Shown one piece after another: positions 51,464 to 60,934 of a stretch of 64,000 bases of DNA. Origin of the DNA: Acidovorax sp. A79 (GTDB lineage Bacteria > Pseudomonadota > Gammaproteobacteria > Burkholderiales > Burkholderiaceae_C); NCBI RefSeq assembly GCF_041154505.1, contig NZ_AP028672.1:1811001-1875000 (forward strand). The letters are read 5' to 3'. Position 1 is the first letter of the stretch, and every line of letters begins with the position of its first letter. The translations under genes and the position numbers were made by a program. The notes below the pieces were generated by a model, which saw only the letters and a program-made list of their open reading frames with translations, did no database searches and had not been told where the DNA came from.

Positions 51464-51525
51464 TCAGAAGACGGAAGGAGGGACCCGCCACAGGACGCAC
51501 GGCCCTGCGGCATGGAACGCCAGGA

Positions 51526-52503
51526 TTACTGCACCGCGTCGATGCGCTTGACCATGTCCTGGAGCTTGGGGTCCTTCAGGAACTTGTCGTACACCGGCTT
51601 CATCGCCGTCTTGAAGGCCGCCTTGTCGATCTCCACGATCTGCGCGCCGCCGGCCTTGACGGTGGCCAGAGACTTTTCTTCACGCTCGTCCCAGATCTTG
51701 CGCATGAAGCCCACCGATTCCTTGGCGGCGGCGCGGATGGCCTTCTGGTCGTCGGCGCTCAGCGTGTCCCACACGCGCTTGCTGAACAGCAGGATCTCGG
51801 GCGCCATCGAGTGCTCGGTCTTGTTGAAGTACTTGGCCACTTCGAAGTGGCGCGAGCTTTCGTAGCTGGGGTAGTTGTTTTCGGCGGCGTCCACCAGGCC
51901 GGTCTTGAGCGCGGTGTAGACCTCGCCGAAGGGCATGGGGGTGGCGTTGGCGCCCATGGCTTCGAGCAGGGACACCCACAGGTCGCTCTGCTGCACGCGC
52001 ACCTTCAGGCCCTTGACGTCGGCCAGGGTCTTGACGGGCTTCTTCACGGTGTAGATCGAGCGCGCGCCGCTGTCGTAGAAGGCCAGGCCCACGAAGCCCT
52101 GTGATTCGCAGTCCTTCAGGATCTCGTCGCCGATGGCTCCGTCGAGGACCTTGCGCATGTGTTCCTTGTCGCGGAACAGGAAGGGCATGGTGGGCACCAT
52201 GGTGGCGGGGCAGATGTTGTTCATGGGCGCGACGTTCACGCGCGTCATGGCGATGGCGCCCAGCTTGGTCTGCTCGATGGTGTCCTTCTCGATGCCCAGG
52301 GAGCCCTTGGCGTACACCTTGATGCTGTGCTTGCCGCCCGTGGCCTTGGACAGCGTCTCGCCCATGTGGCGCACGGCCAGCACGGTAGGGTAGTCCTCGG
52401 GGTGGATGTCCGACGAGCGGAATTCCGTGGCCTGCGCGGTGAGGCCGCCGAGCACGATGCTGGCGGCAAACGCCACGCGGCCCATCAATTGGGGAATTTT
52501 CAT
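51526..52503 (-). CDS. dctP: TRAP transporter solute-binding protein
   Basis: This 325-residue DctP-type protein has a signal peptide ([14 protein letters not shown]) and family motifs [37 protein letters not shown], the carboxylate-binding Arg in [14 protein letters not shown] and [20 protein letters not shown]. The last phrase is typical of uronate/aldarate binders. It delivers the acid to the DctQM pair encoded downstream. A substrate among galacturonate, glucuronate or aldarates is inferred from context. Confidence 0.93.
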   Translation of the reverse strand: MKIPQLMGRVAFAASIVLGGLTAQATEFRSSDIHPEDYPTVLAVRHMGETLSKATGGKHSIKVYAKGSLGIEKDTIEQTKLGAIAMTRVNVAPMNNICPATMVPTMPFLFRDKEHMRKVLDGAIGDEILKDCESQGFVGLAFYDSGARSIYTVKKPVKTLADVKGLKVRVQQSDLWVSLLEAMGANATPMPFGEVYTALKTGLVDAAENNYPSYESSRHFEVAKYFNKTEHSMAPEILLFSKRVWDTLSADDQKAIRAAAKESVGFMRKIWDEREEKSLATVKAGGAQIVEIDKAAFKTAMKPVYDKFLKDPKLQDMVKRIDAVQ

Positions 52504-52560
52504 GGTTGTCTCCTGGGTTGAAGTGTTGTGAATGGGGGAGAGTTCCGAAGCCTGTTGTCT

Positions 52561-53469
52561 TCAGGCGCTCCGATAGGGTGTTTCCGGCAACCCCGCCACG
52601 CCGGGGCGGGTGGCAAAAATGGCGCCGCCCAGCGCCACGTCGTCGCCCTGGGGCTGCCCGGGGCGGATGGAGGTGATGAACAGCACGTCCAGCCCCGGGC
52701 CGCCGAAGCTGCACATCGAGGGCTTGCTGGTGGGCACGGCGATGGACCGGTCCAGCCGGCCGTCGGGCGTGAAGCGGTGCACCACGCCAGCGTCGTTGCC
52801 GCAGATCCAGTAGCAGCCGTCGGCATCCACCGCGCCGCCGTCGGGCCGGCCGGGCAGATCGCGCATGTCCACGAACAGCGAGCGCTCGCCCAGGGACCCA
52901 TCGTCGTGCAGCGGCAACTGCCAGATCTGCTGCACGCTCGGGTGGCTGTCGCTCAGGTACAGGGTCTTGCCGTCGGGGCTGAAGCCCAGGCCGTTCTGCG
53001 TGACCAGTCCCTGCACCTGCGGTGCCGACAGGCCGCGCTGTCCGTCCATGCGGTACAGGCTGCCCGCGGCCTGCGCCAGCGACATGTCGCGCACCATGGT
53101 GCCGGCCCAGAAGCGGCCCTGGCGGTCGCAGCGGCCGTCGTTGAAGCGCATGCCGGGCCGGGGGTGGTCCACGCCGGCCAGCAGGGTGGCGGCCAGGGTG
53201 CCCCCCACTTGGGGCTGCAGGTGAAAGACGCCCGTGTCCATGCCTGCGATCAGCCCGCCGGCCGCATGCAGCGCGATGCAGGCGGGGCGCTCCACCGTCT
53301 CCCAGCTTTGCACGCGCTGGTCCGCATAGGTCCAGCGGTGCAGCTGGCGGCCTTCGATGTCCACCCAGTAGAGCGCCTGCTCGGCGGGGCTCCAGACGGG
53401 GCTTTCGCCCACCTGGTCGCGGTGGTCGGGCAGCAGCAGGTCCACGGGGGGCGTCATCGGGGCGCTCAT
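52561..53469 (-). CDS. SMP-30/gluconolactonase-family lactonase
   Basis: This 302-residue beta-propeller protein has LGESPVWSPAEQALYWVDIE-like family start (seen here as VGESPVWSPAEQALYW), RFNDGRCDRQGRFWAGTM, NGLGFSPDGKTLYLSDS and PDGGAVDADGCYWICGNDAG. The Glu, Asn and Asp metal ligands of the family are in these phrases. Next to udh it most likely hydrolyses the aldarolactone made by uronate oxidation. Its start overlaps the end of udh by four bases. Confidence 0.88.
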   Translation of the reverse strand: MSAPMTPPVDLLLPDHRDQVGESPVWSPAEQALYWVDIEGRQLHRWTYADQRVQSWETVERPACIALHAAGGLIAGMDTGVFHLQPQVGGTLAATLLAGVDHPRPGMRFNDGRCDRQGRFWAGTMVRDMSLAQAAGSLYRMDGQRGLSAPQVQGLVTQNGLGFSPDGKTLYLSDSHPSVQQIWQLPLHDDGSLGERSLFVDMRDLPGRPDGGAVDADGCYWICGNDAGVVHRFTPDGRLDRSIAVPTSKPSMCSFGGPGLDVLFITSIRPGQPQGDDVALGGAIFATRPGVAGLPETPYRSA

Positions 53470-54284
53470 TCGAAGGGACCCGTGCGCACGAACGGGCCGC
53501 CCTGGTAGATCACGGCGGGGTCGGTCAGGTCGGGGTGCGGGTCGGCCGCCTCGACCTTGGCGCGGAAGGACTCGGAGCTGTCCTGCGGCCGGTAGCCGAT
53601 GTGGCGCGCCAGCGTGTTGTCCCACCAGGTGGTGGTGTTGTCGCCCATGCCGTAGATGGTGCTGTGGCCCACCACCGGAGCGGTCAGGCTGGCGACCACC
53701 AGGCGCTCCAGGTCGTCATAGCTCATCCAGGTGGCGAGCATCCGGCGGTTGCGGGGTTCCGGGAACGAGGAGCCGATGCGCAGGCACACCGTCTCGATGC
53801 CATGGCGGTCGAAGTAAAAACGGGAGAGGTCTTCGCCAAACGCCTTGGACAGGCCGTACAGGCCGTCGGGCCGGGCCGGGTCCTTGAGGCCCACCACCTC
53901 GTCTTGCCGGTAGAAGCCGGTGACGTGGTTGGAACTGGCGAACACCACCCGCTTGACGCCCTGCTTGCGCGCCGCCTCATACAGGTTATAGGCACCGATG
54001 ATGTTGGCCTGCAGGATCGGCTCCCAGGGCTGTTCGGTGGACACGCCGCCCAGGTGCACCACGGCATCGACCCCCTCCAGCAGCGCGAGCATGGCACCGG
54101 CATCCTCCAGCCGCGCGGGGCGCACCTCTTCCCCCGCGCCTTCCTGGCCCAGGTCGGCCACGTCGGACAGGCGCAAGGTGCCGCAGTAGGCTTTCAGGCG
54201 CGTGCGCAGCTCGCGCCCCAGCCCCCCGGCCGCCCCGGTCAGTAACAAGCGTTGGAAACGGATGGGGGTGGGATGGCAAGGCAT
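53466..54284 (-). CDS. udh: Uronate dehydrogenase
   Basis: This 272-residue short-chain dehydrogenase/epimerase-type protein has GxxGxxG in LLLTGAAGGLGRELRTRLKA, ASSNHVTGFY and the catalytic YxxxK in LYGLSKAFGEDLSR. These match bacterial uronate dehydrogenases, which oxidise galacturonate or glucuronate to the aldarolactone with NAD. It is the first gene of the minus-strand cluster, divergent from a GntR regulator whose putative operator lies between them. Confidence 0.87.
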   Translation of the reverse strand: MPCHPTPIRFQRLLLTGAAGGLGRELRTRLKAYCGTLRLSDVADLGQEGAGEEVRPARLEDAGAMLALLEGVDAVVHLGGVSTEQPWEPILQANIIGAYNLYEAARKQGVKRVVFASSNHVTGFYRQDEVVGLKDPARPDGLYGLSKAFGEDLSRFYFDRHGIETVCLRIGSSFPEPRNRRMLATWMSYDDLERLVVASLTAPVVGHSTIYGMGDNTTTWWDNTLARHIGYRPQDSSESFRAKVEAADPHPDLTDPAVIYQGGPFVRTGPFE

Positions 54285-54344
54285 GGCGGTTACAAAGGCG
54301 GGGGTTCTTGGTACAGTGGCAACAGATTCTGTTGAACGTCATCA

Positions 54345-54357
54345 GTTGTCGTACAAC
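54345..54357. promoter_or_regulatory. Putative GntR/FCD operator, udh side
   Basis: GTTGTCGTACAAC is a perfect inverted repeat (GTTGT-CGT-ACAAC) between udh and the regulator gene. A related site with GTTGTAC occurs at 55239-55258. Binding by the adjacent FCD regulator is inferred. Confidence 0.65.
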
Positions 54358-54412
54358 AAAAATGCAATGTACTGCTTCTCCCCACGGCGCCACATAGGGA
54401 TAACACCAAGAG

Positions 54413-55141
54413 ATGAACACCGATACCGCGCTTCGCCGCAAGCCCCGCACCCTGGCCCTGGAACTGGTCGATTCCCTGGGGGACCGCATCCGCGATGGCA
54501 GCCTGGCACTGGGCGACAAGCTCCCCACCGAAGCGGCCATCATGGCCGAGTTCAGCGTCAGCCGCACCGTCGTGCGCGAGGCGATTTCCAAGCTGCAGGC
54601 CTCCGGCCTGGTGGAAACACGGCACGGCATCGGCACCTTTGTGCTGGGGCTGGGGCAGGCACCGGGCTTCAAGATCACCCCCGACCAGTTCAGCACGCTG
54701 CGCGACGTGATCGCGGTGCTGGAGCTGCGCATCGGCGTGGAAACCGAGGCGGCCGCATTGGCCGCCCAGCGCCGCACCGAGGCCAACCTGAAGGCCATGC
54801 GCGAGGCGCTTGATGCGGTGGCCGCCGCCGTGGATGCCGGCCGCGACGCGGTGGCGGCGGATTTCCAGTTCCACCTGGAAATTGCGCGCGCCACGCAGAA
54901 CAGCCATTTCGCCGAACTGATGGGCACGCTGGGCAGCATGATCATCCCGCGCGCGCGGCTGGCCTCACCGGATTCGGGGGACGATGAACGGCGCCAGTAC
55001 CTGCGCCGCGTCAATGGCGAACACGAAAGCATCTACGACGCCATCGTGGGCCAGGACCCCGACGCCGCGCGGGCCGCCATGCGCACCCATCTGGCCAACA
55101 GCCGCGAGCGCAGGCGGCGCGCGCAGGCCGAGGCGAGTTGA
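54413..55141 (+). CDS. GntR-family FCD-domain regulator
   Basis: This 242-residue protein has an N-terminal winged helix (LGDKLPTEAAIMAEFSVSRT; VVREAISKLQASGLVETRHG) and a C-terminal FCD helical ligand domain (RDVIAVLELRIGVETEAAAL; FQFHLEIARATQNSHFAELM) with the usual metal-binding Asp/His set. The family commonly represses uronate and sugar-acid operons and is released by a pathway intermediate. It lies divergent from udh and upstream of the aldehyde dehydrogenase gene, with matching operator-like palindromes in front of both. Confidence 0.92.
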   Translation: MNTDTALRRKPRTLALELVDSLGDRIRDGSLALGDKLPTEAAIMAEFSVSRTVVREAISKLQASGLVETRHGIGTFVLGLGQAPGFKITPDQFSTLRDVIAVLELRIGVETEAAALAAQRRTEANLKAMREALDAVAAAVDAGRDAVAADFQFHLEIARATQNSHFAELMGTLGSMIIPRARLASPDSGDDERRQYLRRVNGEHESIYDAIVGQDPDAARAAMRTHLANSRERRRRAQAEAS

Positions 55142-55238
55142 CGCGCCCGCGCCGTGGGCATCGGCCCTCTCCTCTGCCAGATGCGAAGTGCCCGGTTGTC
55201 TCATCAGTACTAACCCGCAGGTCTGAGAGGTCTCAAAT

Positions 55239-55258
55239 GTTGTACGATGACATACAAC
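55239..55258. promoter_or_regulatory. Putative GntR operator upstream of the dehydrogenase
   Basis: GTTGTACGATGACATACAAC has inverted arms GTTGTA/TACAAC and contains GTTGTACGAT, related to the site at 54345. It lies in the 335-bp gap between the regulator and the aldehyde dehydrogenase gene, where no other gene is seen. Confidence 0.6.
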
Positions 55259-55476
55259 AAGACTTTCAAGCCGTTGGCCGCACGATGGCAGATGGCGGCG
55301 GGCACCTGCGGGCGAGCTGCCCGCGCCGCGCCACCGCCACCCGGCCTTGCGGTACGCTGCGCAGCCACAGCCCGTCGGCGCCCGCCACGGGCCCTGGGCG
55401 CGGCGCGGCATTCCGCCGAGGGCAGGCACTGCCTTCCGCACACCCTTTTCACTTCACTCACCAACCCACCACAGCC

Positions 55477-56916
55477 ATGCATGCAAACCTGATCGGCGGC
55501 GCCTGGACAGACGGCGTCCGCACCTATAGCAACACCAACCCCTCGGACACCCGCGACGTGATCGGCGACTACGCCGTGGCCAGTCGCGAGCAGGCGCTGG
55601 AGGCCGTGTCGGCAGCCCACGCGGCCTTCCCGGCCTGGAGCGTGTCCACGCCCCAGCAGCGTTTTGACATCCTGGACGCGGTGGGCAACGAGATCATCGC
55701 CCGCAAGGCCGAGCTCGGTGACCTGCTCGCCCGCGAAGAAGGCAAGACCCTTCCCGAGGCGATTGGCGAAGTGGGCCGCGCGGCCGCCATCTTCAAGTTC
55801 TTTGCGGGCGAGGCCCTGCGCCCCGGCGGCGAGCTGATCCCGTCGGTGCGCCCCGGCGTGGGCATCGAGATCACGCGCGAGCCACTGGGCGTGATCGGCA
55901 TCATCACGCCGTGGAACTTCCCCATCGCCATCCCTGCGTGGAAGATCGCGCCCGCGCTTGCCTACGGCAACTGCGTGGTGTTCAAGCCCGCCGAAGTGGT
56001 GCCGGGCTCCGCCTGGGCGCTGGCCGACATCCTGCACCGCGCGGGCCTCCCAGCCGGCGTGTTCAACCTCGTGATGGGCCGCGGCGCTGAAGTGGGCCAG
56101 GTGTTGCTGGAAGACGAGCGCATTGCCGGCGTGAGCTTCACCGGATCGGTGGGCACGGGCCAGCGCGTGGCCGCGGCCTGCGTGCCACGCGGCGCCAAGG
56201 TGCAATTGGAGATGGGCGGCAAGAACCCCTTCGTGGTGCTCGATGACGCCGATCTGGCCGTGGCCGTGGGCGCTGCCGTCAACAGCGGCTTCTTCTCGAC
56301 CGGCCAGCGCTGCACCGCCAGCAGCCGCGTGATCGTGACCGAAGGCATCCACGACCGCTTCGTGGCCGCCGTGATCGAGAAGATGAAAGCCCTGAAGGTC
56401 GACGACGCCCGCAAGGCCGGCACCGACATCGGCCCCGTGGTGGACGACCGCCAGCTGGCGCAAGACCTGGAATACATCGGCATCGGCCAGCAGGAAGGCG
56501 CCAAGCTCGCCTTCGGCGGCGAAGCCCTGGAGAAGAACGCCGACGGCGCCCCCGGCTACTACCTGCGCCCCGCCCTGTTCACCGAAACCACACCCGGCAT
56601 GCGCATCAACCGCGAAGAGATCTTCGGCCCCGTGGTGAGCGTGTTGCGCGCGAAGAACTACGACGAAGCGCTGGCCCTGGCCAACGACACGCCCTTCGGC
56701 CTGGCCAGCGGCATCGCCACCACCAGCCTCAAGCACGCCACGCACTTCAAGCGCCACGCGCAAGCCGGCATGGTGATGGTGAACCTGCCCACGGCGGGCG
56801 TGGACTACCACGTGCCCTTCGGCGGCCGCAAGAGCAGCAGCTACGGCCCGCGCGAGCAGGGCCGCTACGCCGCCGAGTTCTACACGACGGTGAAGACCGC
56901 CTACACACAGGCCTGA
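55477..56916 (+). CDS. 2,5-dioxovalerate (ketoglutarate semialdehyde) dehydrogenase
   Basis: This 479-residue ALDH-superfamily enzyme has the NAD-binding and catalytic phrases TPWNFPIAIPAWKIAPAL, FTGSVGTGQRVAA, LEMGGKNPFVVLDDADL (Glu) and FFSTGQRCTASSRVIV (catalytic Cys), with NREEIFGPVV near the end. It is the KGSADH type that turns 2-oxoglutarate semialdehyde into 2-oxoglutarate at the end of the aldarate pathway. ATG 55477 was chosen; the open frame extends upstream through non-coding DNA. Confidence 0.88.
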   Translation: MHANLIGGAWTDGVRTYSNTNPSDTRDVIGDYAVASREQALEAVSAAHAAFPAWSVSTPQQRFDILDAVGNEIIARKAELGDLLAREEGKTLPEAIGEVGRAAAIFKFFAGEALRPGGELIPSVRPGVGIEITREPLGVIGIITPWNFPIAIPAWKIAPALAYGNCVVFKPAEVVPGSAWALADILHRAGLPAGVFNLVMGRGAEVGQVLLEDERIAGVSFTGSVGTGQRVAAACVPRGAKVQLEMGGKNPFVVLDDADLAVAVGAAVNSGFFSTGQRCTASSRVIVTEGIHDRFVAAVIEKMKALKVDDARKAGTDIGPVVDDRQLAQDLEYIGIGQQEGAKLAFGGEALEKNADGAPGYYLRPALFTETTPGMRINREEIFGPVVSVLRAKNYDEALALANDTPFGLASGIATTSLKHATHFKRHAQAGMVMVNLPTAGVDYHVPFGGRKSSSYGPREQGRYAAEFYTTVKTAYTQA

Positions 56917-57000
56917 ACCGGGGGGCCTTCCCGCATCACCGGCCCTGCGGACGGTGGTGCGCGGGCACGGCGCACCACCCGCCGGGTTTTGAGCAAAATG

Positions 57001-57055
57001 GCTCGCAAGCGCTCATGGGTAAAGCGCTGAAAGCTATTCTATTAATAGCAAACAA
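57001..57055. repeat. Comamonadaceae-type palindromic repeat, second copy
   Basis: AGCGCTCATGGGTAAAGCGCT at 57008-57028, with GAAAGCTATTCTATTAATAG downstream, matches the copy at 39330-39392. The rest of the gap 56917-57283 holds no gene I can support. Confidence 0.65.
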
Positions 57056-57283
57056 TGCCCATGCTGGTGGTGGCGCGCCCGGCAACCGGGTGCGAGAACA
57101 TGCCAGGGGCGGCACGCCCACCGTCTGCAAGCCGCCACGCGGCAGGGCCCGCAAAGATAAATCCGCAGGGCGGACTCCAAAAATGTATCCAATGGTTACA
57201 CTGACGATGCCGCCTTGTTTCGCGGGCGGCAGTGTCCATCCCTGCCCTCTCTTCTTCATCCCCCCGCACGGGGAATCTGCGCC

Positions 57284-57601
57284 ATGAAAATCTCCCCCCT
57301 CTTCGCCGCCCTGGCCCTTGTTCTTTCGGCCAGCAGCGCGGTGCACGCCGCAGATGACTACAACCGCCCACCCGCGGGCGACGCGCAGTTTCGCCAGTGC
57401 CTGAGCCATTCCGCCAAGGTCTACCAGGGTGGCAACGAAGCCAGCCCCATCAAGGGCCAGACCAAGGCCCAGGCGTGGTGCACCTGCATGTGGAACGAAA
57501 CGCCCGAGGACTTCAAGGGCAACCTGGTGACCTTCTCCGAAACCCGCAAGGGCAAGGAAACCAACAAGCTGTGCGAGAAGCACGCCGACTGGAGCGAATG
57601 A
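57284..57601 (+). CDS. Secreted hypothetical protein with Cys residues
   Basis: This 105-residue protein has a clear signal peptide (LFAALALVLSASSAVHAA, cleavage near residue 23). The mature part has Cys in QFRQCLSHS, WCTCMW and LCEKHADW, suggesting disulfides or metal binding; there is no CxxCH heme motif. It is periplasmic. Family not recognised. A very strong hairpin follows the gene. Confidence 0.72.
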   Translation: MKISPLFAALALVLSASSAVHAADDYNRPPAGDAQFRQCLSHSAKVYQGGNEASPIKGQTKAQAWCTCMWNETPEDFKGNLVTFSETRKGKETNKLCEKHADWSE

Positions 57602-57632
57602 ACGAGCGCCCGGGCACTGCTCACATGCCCCA

Positions 57633-57664
57633 TGAACAAAGCCGCCCTCGGGCGGCTTTGTTCA
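57633..57664. terminator. Strong hairpin terminator
   Basis: TGAACAAAGCCGCC (57633-57646) pairs perfectly with GGCGGCTTTGTTCA (57651-57664) around CTCG. It serves the convergent genes 57284 and 57696. Confidence 0.85.
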
Positions 57665-57695
57665 TTGCGCAGGCGCCCGGAAAGTGCTGACGGCC

Positions 57696-59387
57696 TCAGG
57701 CCCGGCTGCGCAGGGTGCGGCTGAGCAAAATCACGGGAACCAGCCCCACCGCCACCAGCGCCAGCGACGGCAAGGCCGCCTCGCCCAGCCGCTCGTCGCG
57801 CGCCAGCTGGTAGGCCACCACGGCGAGGGTGTCGCTGTTGAAGGGGCGCAGCACCATCGTGGCGGGCAGCTCCTTCATCACGTCCACGAACACCAGCAGC
57901 GCGGCGGCGGCGGTGGAACGCTTGAGCAGCGGCCAGTGCACGCGCGCCAGCAGCCCGCGGCTGCCGACACCCAGCATGCGGGCCGAGTCGTCCAGGCTGA
58001 GCGGAATGCGCGCGTAGCCGCTCTGCATGGACTGCAGGGCCACCGCGCAGAACCGCACGAGGTAGGCCCAGACGATGCCAAACGCCGTGGCGGTGACGAG
58101 CGCGCCCACGCCCCACTGCGGCATGGCCGCCTGCAGCCAGCCCACGGGCAGCAGCAGGCCCACCACGATGACGGCGCCCGGCACCGCATAGCCGACGCTG
58201 GCCAGCTGCACCACGCCGCGCGTGATGGGGTCGGGCTGGCGGCGCACCGCAAAGGCCAGCGCCAGCGCGATGGCCACCGCCAGCGCGGCCGTGATGCCGC
58301 CCAGGCGCACGCTGTGCCAGGCCCATTCCATGAAGCGCTCCCACGGCAGCACCGACCAGTCGGCCGCCAGCGGCCGCAGCATGAAGGCCACTGGCGCCAC
58401 GAAACCCATGACCACCGGCACCGTGCAGACCGCCCATGCCGCCCAGCGGCGCGCTCCGCGCAGCGCCAGGGGCTGCGCCTCGGCCGAGCCCGCGCGCCCG
58501 CCGCCGGTGGCAAAACGCATGCGCTTTTGCGCACGGTGCTCCATGTGCAGCAGCACCATCACCACCACCAGCAGCATGGTGGCCAGTTGCGCGGCCGCCA
58601 GGCGGTTGTCCATGGACAGCCAGGCCTTGTAGATGCCGGTAGTGAAGGTCTGGATGCCGAAATAGCTCGCCACGCCGAAGTCGGCCAGGGTTTCCATCAG
58701 CACCAGCGCCACGCCGGCGGCGACGGCGGGGCGCGCCAGCGGCAGGGCCACCGCGCGGATGCGGCGCGGCAGCGGCGCGCCCAGCAGTCGCGCGGCCTCC
58801 ATGAGGTGCGCGGCACGCTCGCCCAGCGCCGTGCGCGCCAGCAGGTAGACATACGGGTACAGCGAGAAGATGAACACCCACACCGCGCCGCCCAGGCTGC
58901 GCACTTCGGGCAGGAGGCGACCTTCGAGGCCGAAGGTGCTGCGCAGGCCCACCTGCAGGGGGCCGCTGAACTGCAGGAAGTCGGTGTACGCGTAGGCCGT
59001 CACATAGGCGGGCATGGCCAGCGGCAGCAGCAGCAGCCACTCCAGGGTGCGGCGGCCGGGAAAGTCGAACAGCGTCACGGCCGCCGCGGCGCTGGTGCCC
59101 ACGATGGCGGCGCCCAGCGCCACCATCACGCTCAGATGCAATGTGGTCCACACATAGCCGGGCAGCACGGTGGCGGCCATCTCGCGCAGGATGGCCCCGG
59201 CCTGGGCGTCGCCCTGGCCCGAGGGCGAGAACGGAAGCCACGAGGCCAGCACCGCCAGCACGGGCAATGCCAGAAAGCCTGCGAACAGGACCAGGGGAAT
59301 GGTGCGAAAGGCGAAGGGCGTGCGGCGCAAGGGGCGGGAGCTCGGCAGAGGGGGTGGGAAGAAAACGCACACCCGCACGGACGGCAA
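57696..59387 (-). CDS. Iron-type ABC transporter permease
   Basis: This 563-residue FbpB/SfuB-type double permease has about 12 membrane helices. Two copies of the permease fold carry EAA-loop-like segments (LMEAARLLGAPLPRRIRAVA and LDDSARMLGVGSRGLLARVH). It would form the channel with the ATPase encoded divergently at 59456. The only binding protein of matching type in the window is 16 kb away at 41629. The start is a TTG at 59387, or later GTG codons. Confidence 0.87.
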   Translation of the reverse strand: MPSVRVCVFFPPPLPSSRPLRRTPFAFRTIPLVLFAGFLALPVLAVLASWLPFSPSGQGDAQAGAILREMAATVLPGYVWTTLHLSVMVALGAAIVGTSAAAAVTLFDFPGRRTLEWLLLLPLAMPAYVTAYAYTDFLQFSGPLQVGLRSTFGLEGRLLPEVRSLGGAVWVFIFSLYPYVYLLARTALGERAAHLMEAARLLGAPLPRRIRAVALPLARPAVAAGVALVLMETLADFGVASYFGIQTFTTGIYKAWLSMDNRLAAAQLATMLLVVVMVLLHMEHRAQKRMRFATGGGRAGSAEAQPLALRGARRWAAWAVCTVPVVMGFVAPVAFMLRPLAADWSVLPWERFMEWAWHSVRLGGITAALAVAIALALAFAVRRQPDPITRGVVQLASVGYAVPGAVIVVGLLLPVGWLQAAMPQWGVGALVTATAFGIVWAYLVRFCAVALQSMQSGYARIPLSLDDSARMLGVGSRGLLARVHWPLLKRSTAAAALLVFVDVMKELPATMVLRPFNSDTLAVVAYQLARDERLGEAALPSLALVAVGLVPVILLSRTLRSRA

Positions 59388-59455
59388 CCGGGCAACGCTC
59401 AGGAATGCAAATGCGAATTTTAAGCATTCACTCCCCTACCCCATAAAATGCAGAC

Positions 59456-60520
59456 ATGTTTCTTGAGGTCTCCCAACTCGAAGTGCGCTATGCGGGCCGT
59501 GCGCAGGCCGCGGTGCAAGGTGTCACGCTGGGCCTGCACGCAGGCGATATCGGCGTGCTGATCGGCCCCTCGGGCTGCGGCAAGACGACGCTGCTGCGCG
59601 CGGTGGCGGGGCTGGAGCCGGTGAGCGGCGGCGAAATCCGGTTGACCAAGGGCCTCGTGAGCAGTGCCGCGCTGAGCGTGCCGCCCGAACTGCGGCGCAT
59701 CGGCATGGTGTTCCAGGACTACGCCCTGTTTCCGCACCTGTCGGTGGGCCGCAACGTGGCGTTCGGCATCCACGCGCTGCCCCGGGCCGAGCAGGCCGCG
59801 CGCGTGACCGAGGTGCTTCAGCTGGTGGGGCTGGAAGGCAGCGAGAACCGCTTTCCGCACGAACTCTCCGGAGGCCAGCAACAGCGCGTGGCGCTGGCAC
59901 GCGCCCTGGCGCCGCGCCCGCAGCTCATGCTGCTGGACGAGCCCTTCTCCAACCTCGACGTGGACCTGCGCGAGCGCCTCGCGCACGAGGTGCGCGGCAT
60001 CCTCAAGGCCGCGGGCGCCACGGCGCTGTTCGTCACGCACGACCAGTTCGAGGCCTTTGCCATCGGCGATGTGATCGGCGTGATGCACGAGGGCCGCCTG
60101 CACCAGTGGGACGACGCGTACACCCTGTACCACCGCCCCGCCACGCGCTTCGTGGCCGACTTCATCGGGCACGGCGTGTTCGCCCCCGCCACGCTGGTGC
60201 AGCGCGGCAACAACGTGGTGGCGCAAACGCCCCTGGGCGAACTGACCGACCTGGACGAATGCCCCCTGCCCGGCAGCTACCCCGGCGGCGAATGCGATGT
60301 GCTGCTGCGCGCCGACGACATCGTGCACGACGACGATGCGCCGGTGCAGGCGCAGATCGTGCGCAAGTCGTTCCGGGGCGCCGAATTCCTCTACACGCTG
60401 CGCCTGGCCAGCGGCCAGACCATGCTGGCCCACGTGCCCAGCCACCACGACCACGCCCTGGGCGAATGGATCGGCATCCGCGCGCAGGTGGACCATGTGG
60501 TGACCTTTCCCCGCGAGTGA
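59456..60520 (+). CDS. ABC transporter ATP-binding protein (FbpC/PotA type)
   Basis: This 354-residue protein has Walker [17 protein letters not shown], signature [15 protein letters not shown], Walker [13 protein letters not shown] and an H-loop [13 protein letters not shown]-terminal TOBE-like domain ([20 protein letters not shown]) is present. It powers the permease encoded on the opposite strand 69 bases away. Fe(III), thiamine or phosphonate cannot be told apart from sequence alone. Confidence 0.92.
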   Translation: MFLEVSQLEVRYAGRAQAAVQGVTLGLHAGDIGVLIGPSGCGKTTLLRAVAGLEPVSGGEIRLTKGLVSSAALSVPPELRRIGMVFQDYALFPHLSVGRNVAFGIHALPRAEQAARVTEVLQLVGLEGSENRFPHELSGGQQQRVALARALAPRPQLMLLDEPFSNLDVDLRERLAHEVRGILKAAGATALFVTHDQFEAFAIGDVIGVMHEGRLHQWDDAYTLYHRPATRFVADFIGHGVFAPATLVQRGNNVVAQTPLGELTDLDECPLPGSYPGGECDVLLRADDIVHDDDAPVQAQIVRKSFRGAEFLYTLRLASGQTMLAHVPSHHDHALGEWIGIRAQVDHVVTFPRE

Positions 60521-60544
60521 CGGCGTGCGCGGCCCGATGCCGCG

Positions 60545-60934
60545 TCAGTCCAGGAACCGTGTGGCCATCCCGGGCGCGGGCACCAGGCAGGTCTCGGAGC
60601 GCCCCCATATCCGGTAGCGATTGCGCGCCACCCGGCGGTAGAGCGCGTCGCGCACGGGCGCGGGCACCAACCATCCCAACCAGGCCAGGCGCCAGGGCCA
60701 CCCCAGGCGGTGCAGCACGCGCAGGATGGCCGCCGTGTGCTGCCAGCTGCGGCCATCCTCGATGACGAGCAGGGTCTGCAGCCCATCCACCTGCAGGCCC
60801 GCGCCGGCCAGCAGCCGCCGGCCGGTGGCGCCCTGCATGGAGGCGAAACGGATGCGCCCCGCGCGGTCGTGCCGCAGCAGGAACCGCACCCAGCCGTTGC
60901 ACAGCAGGCACTGCGCGTCGAACACCACGATCAT
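60545..60934 (-). CDS. DCC-family thiol-disulfide oxidoreductase-like protein
   Basis: This 129-residue protein starts with MIVVFDAQCLLCNGWVRFLL, which carries the DxxCxxC motif of the DCC (DUF393) family, and continues with IRFASMQGATGRRLL and LGWPWRLAWLGWLVP. The family has a thioredoxin-like core of unclear function. It overlaps the DUF4166 gene by four bases, forming a two-gene unit. Confidence 0.87.
   Translation of the reverse strand: MIVVFDAQCLLCNGWVRFLLRHDRAGRIRFASMQGATGRRLLAGAGLQVDGLQTLLVIEDGRSWQHTAAILRVLHRLGWPWRLAWLGWLVPAPVRDALYRRVARNRYRIWGRSETCLVPAPGMATRFLD

Noticed and set aside
57284..57601. Small cytochrome c
   Set aside because: The Cys residues are not arranged as CxxCH, so no heme-binding site is supported.
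57684..59423. A 579-codon + strand frame
   Set aside because: It is antisense to the ABC permease with its EAA-like loops, and has shadow composition.
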